Positions 4,628 through 5,445 of a stretch of 5,445 nt of DNA are shown piece after piece. Under the pieces are notes generated by a model. That model searched no databases. It was given only the letters and a program-made list of their open reading frames with translations, and was not told where the DNA came from. Source of the stretch: an uncultured Burkholderiales bacterium (GTDB lineage Bacteria; Pseudomonadota; Gammaproteobacteria; Burkholderiales; Burkholderiaceae_C); the NCBI GenBank assembly GCA_903925445.1, contig CAIYFE010000323.1, positions 1 to 5,445 of the forward strand, in the 5' to 3' direction. Numbering within the stretch: the first letter of the stretch is position 1; each line of letters begins with the position of its first letter. The translations under genes and the position numbers were made by a program.

Positions 4628-5445
4628 TCAGTGGTTGTCGGTCAGCTGATCCAAGATCGCTGGGTTTTCAAGCGTTGAGGTGTCTTGCGTGATGGCTTCG
4701 TTTTTCGCCAGTGAACGCAACAAACGGCGCATGATTTTGCCAGAGCGGGTTTTGGGCAAGTTGTCGCCAAAGCGGATGTCTTTGGGTTTGGCAATCGGGC
4801 CAATTTCTTTGCCCACATGGTCGCGCAAGATTTTGGCGATGGCTTTGGCTTCGTCGCCGACTGGACGGGGACGCTTCAAGACCACGAATGCGCAGATGGC
4901 TTCGCCCGTGGTGTCGTCGGGACGACCCACCACGGCGGCTTCGGCCACCAGCTCGGTGCAGCTCACCAAGGCAGATTCAATTTCCATCGTGCCCATGCGG
5001 TGGCCGGAGACGTTCAACACATCGTCAATGCGACCGGTGATGGTGAAGTAGCCAGTTTTTTCGTCGCGAATCGCGCCGTCGCCTGCCAAGTAGTACTTGC
5101 CTTTGAAGTCGTCGGGGTAGTAGCTTTTCTTGAAGCGCTCGGGGTCGCCCCAAATCGTGCGAATCATGGATGGCCAAGGACGCTTGACCACCAAAATGCC
5201 GCCTTGACCGTTGGGCATGTCTTCGCCAGTTTCACTCACGATGGCCGCTTGAATACCAGGGAAAGGCAGCGTGCATGAGCCGGGCACCATGGGCGTGACA
5301 CCGGGCAGCGGGGTGATCATGTGGCCGCCGGTTTCGGTTTGCCAGAAGGTGTCCACGATGGGGCAACGGCTGCCGCCCACGTGTTTGTAATACCACTCCC
5401 ACGCGGCAGGGTTGATGGGCTCGCCCACCGAGCCGAGCAAGCGCA
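4628..5445 (-). CDS. acs: Acetyl-CoA synthetase (AMP-forming), C-terminal part, truncated by window edge
   Basis: This enzyme activates acetate with ATP and CoA to acetyl-CoA, via acetyl-AMP, in the cytoplasm. It is the high-affinity route for acetate use. About 272 C-terminal residues of a roughly 650-residue enzyme are visible, and the frame stays open to the window end (…RLLGSVGEPINPAAW), so the start lies outside. Motifs in order: 'DTFWQTETGGHMITPLPG', whose Trp matches the acetate-pocket Trp414 of Salmonella Acs; 'YYLAGDGAIRDEKTGYFTITGR'; the hinge 'GRIDDVLNVSGHRMGTMEIESAL'; and 'PKTRSGKIMRR', whose second Lys (codon at 4738-4736) is the catalytic lysine that acyltransferases acetylate in other bacteria. 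One change from common Acs is Phe for the first Trp of 'WWQTE'. 'NVSGHRMGTMEIE' also differs slightly from the usual 'HRLGTAEIE'. Propionyl-CoA synthetase is less likely because the pocket Trp and 'ITPLPG' are retained. The gene ends at the shared terminator. Confidence 0.95.
   Translation of the reverse strand, partial: RLLGSVGEPINPAAWEWYYKHVGGSRCPIVDTFWQTETGGHMITPLPGVTPMVPGSCTLPFPGIQAAIVSETGEDMPNGQGGILVVKRPWPSMIRTIWGDPERFKKSYYPDDFKGKYYLAGDGAIRDEKTGYFTITGRIDDVLNVSGHRMGTMEIESALVSCTELVAEAAVVGRPDDTTGEAICAFVVLKRPRPVGDEAKAIAKILRDHVGKEIGPIAKPKDIRFGDNLPKTRSGKIMRRLLRSLAKNEAITQDTSTLENPAILDQLTDNH

Noticed and set aside
4817..5278. Plus-strand 153-codon open frame opposite acs
   Set aside because: It is antisense to a well-conserved enzyme and is His/Gly-rich with no domain.

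Overview
The window looks like chromosomal DNA of a betaproteobacterium, most likely Burkholderiales and probably Comamonadaceae-like. This rests on the moderately high GC content, heavy use of TTG for leucine, and the style of the proteins (a CaiB/BaiF CoA-transferase, a tonB-exbB-exbD-exbD cluster and a canonical acetyl-CoA synthetase). The genus is inference only. Five complete genes are present, plus one gene cut by each edge.

Layout: (1) 1-912, plus strand: the C-terminal three quarters of a CaiB/BaiF-type (class III) CoA-transferase. (2) 916-3179, minus strand: a compact four-gene operon transcribed tonB > exbB > exbD1 > exbD2. It encodes an inner-membrane, proton-motive-force-driven complex that energises TonB-dependent outer-membrane receptors, and it carries two ExbD paralogues. 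The operon ends 3 bp from the stop of the oppositely oriented CoA-transferase. (3) 3180-3343: a divergent intergenic region. It holds a tandem 11/12-bp repeat next to tonB and a cluster of three CAATCT-type half-sites (a 14-bp palindrome plus an overlapping inverted repeat) just upstream of the MFS gene. (4) 3344-4552, plus strand: a 12-helix-type MFS transporter of unknown substrate. (5) 4576-4604: a strong hairpin serving as a probable bidirectional terminator. (6) 4628-5445, minus strand: the C-terminal part of acetyl-CoA synthetase.

TonB, ExbB and the two ExbD proteins form one machine. The residues known to matter for proton-driven energisation in E. coli are all visible here (ExbB Thr148/Glu176/Thr181 equivalents, an ExbD Asp25 equivalent in both paralogues, and the TonB transmembrane His). 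The CoA-transferase, the MFS carrier and Acs are separate transcription units with no demonstrated link to the TonB system. Taken together the window looks like ordinary core or near-core genome. I found no mobile element, tRNA, rRNA or CRISPR, and no convincing new multi-gene system. The points most worth a second look are the regulatory repeats in the divergent intergenic region and the duplicated exbD.
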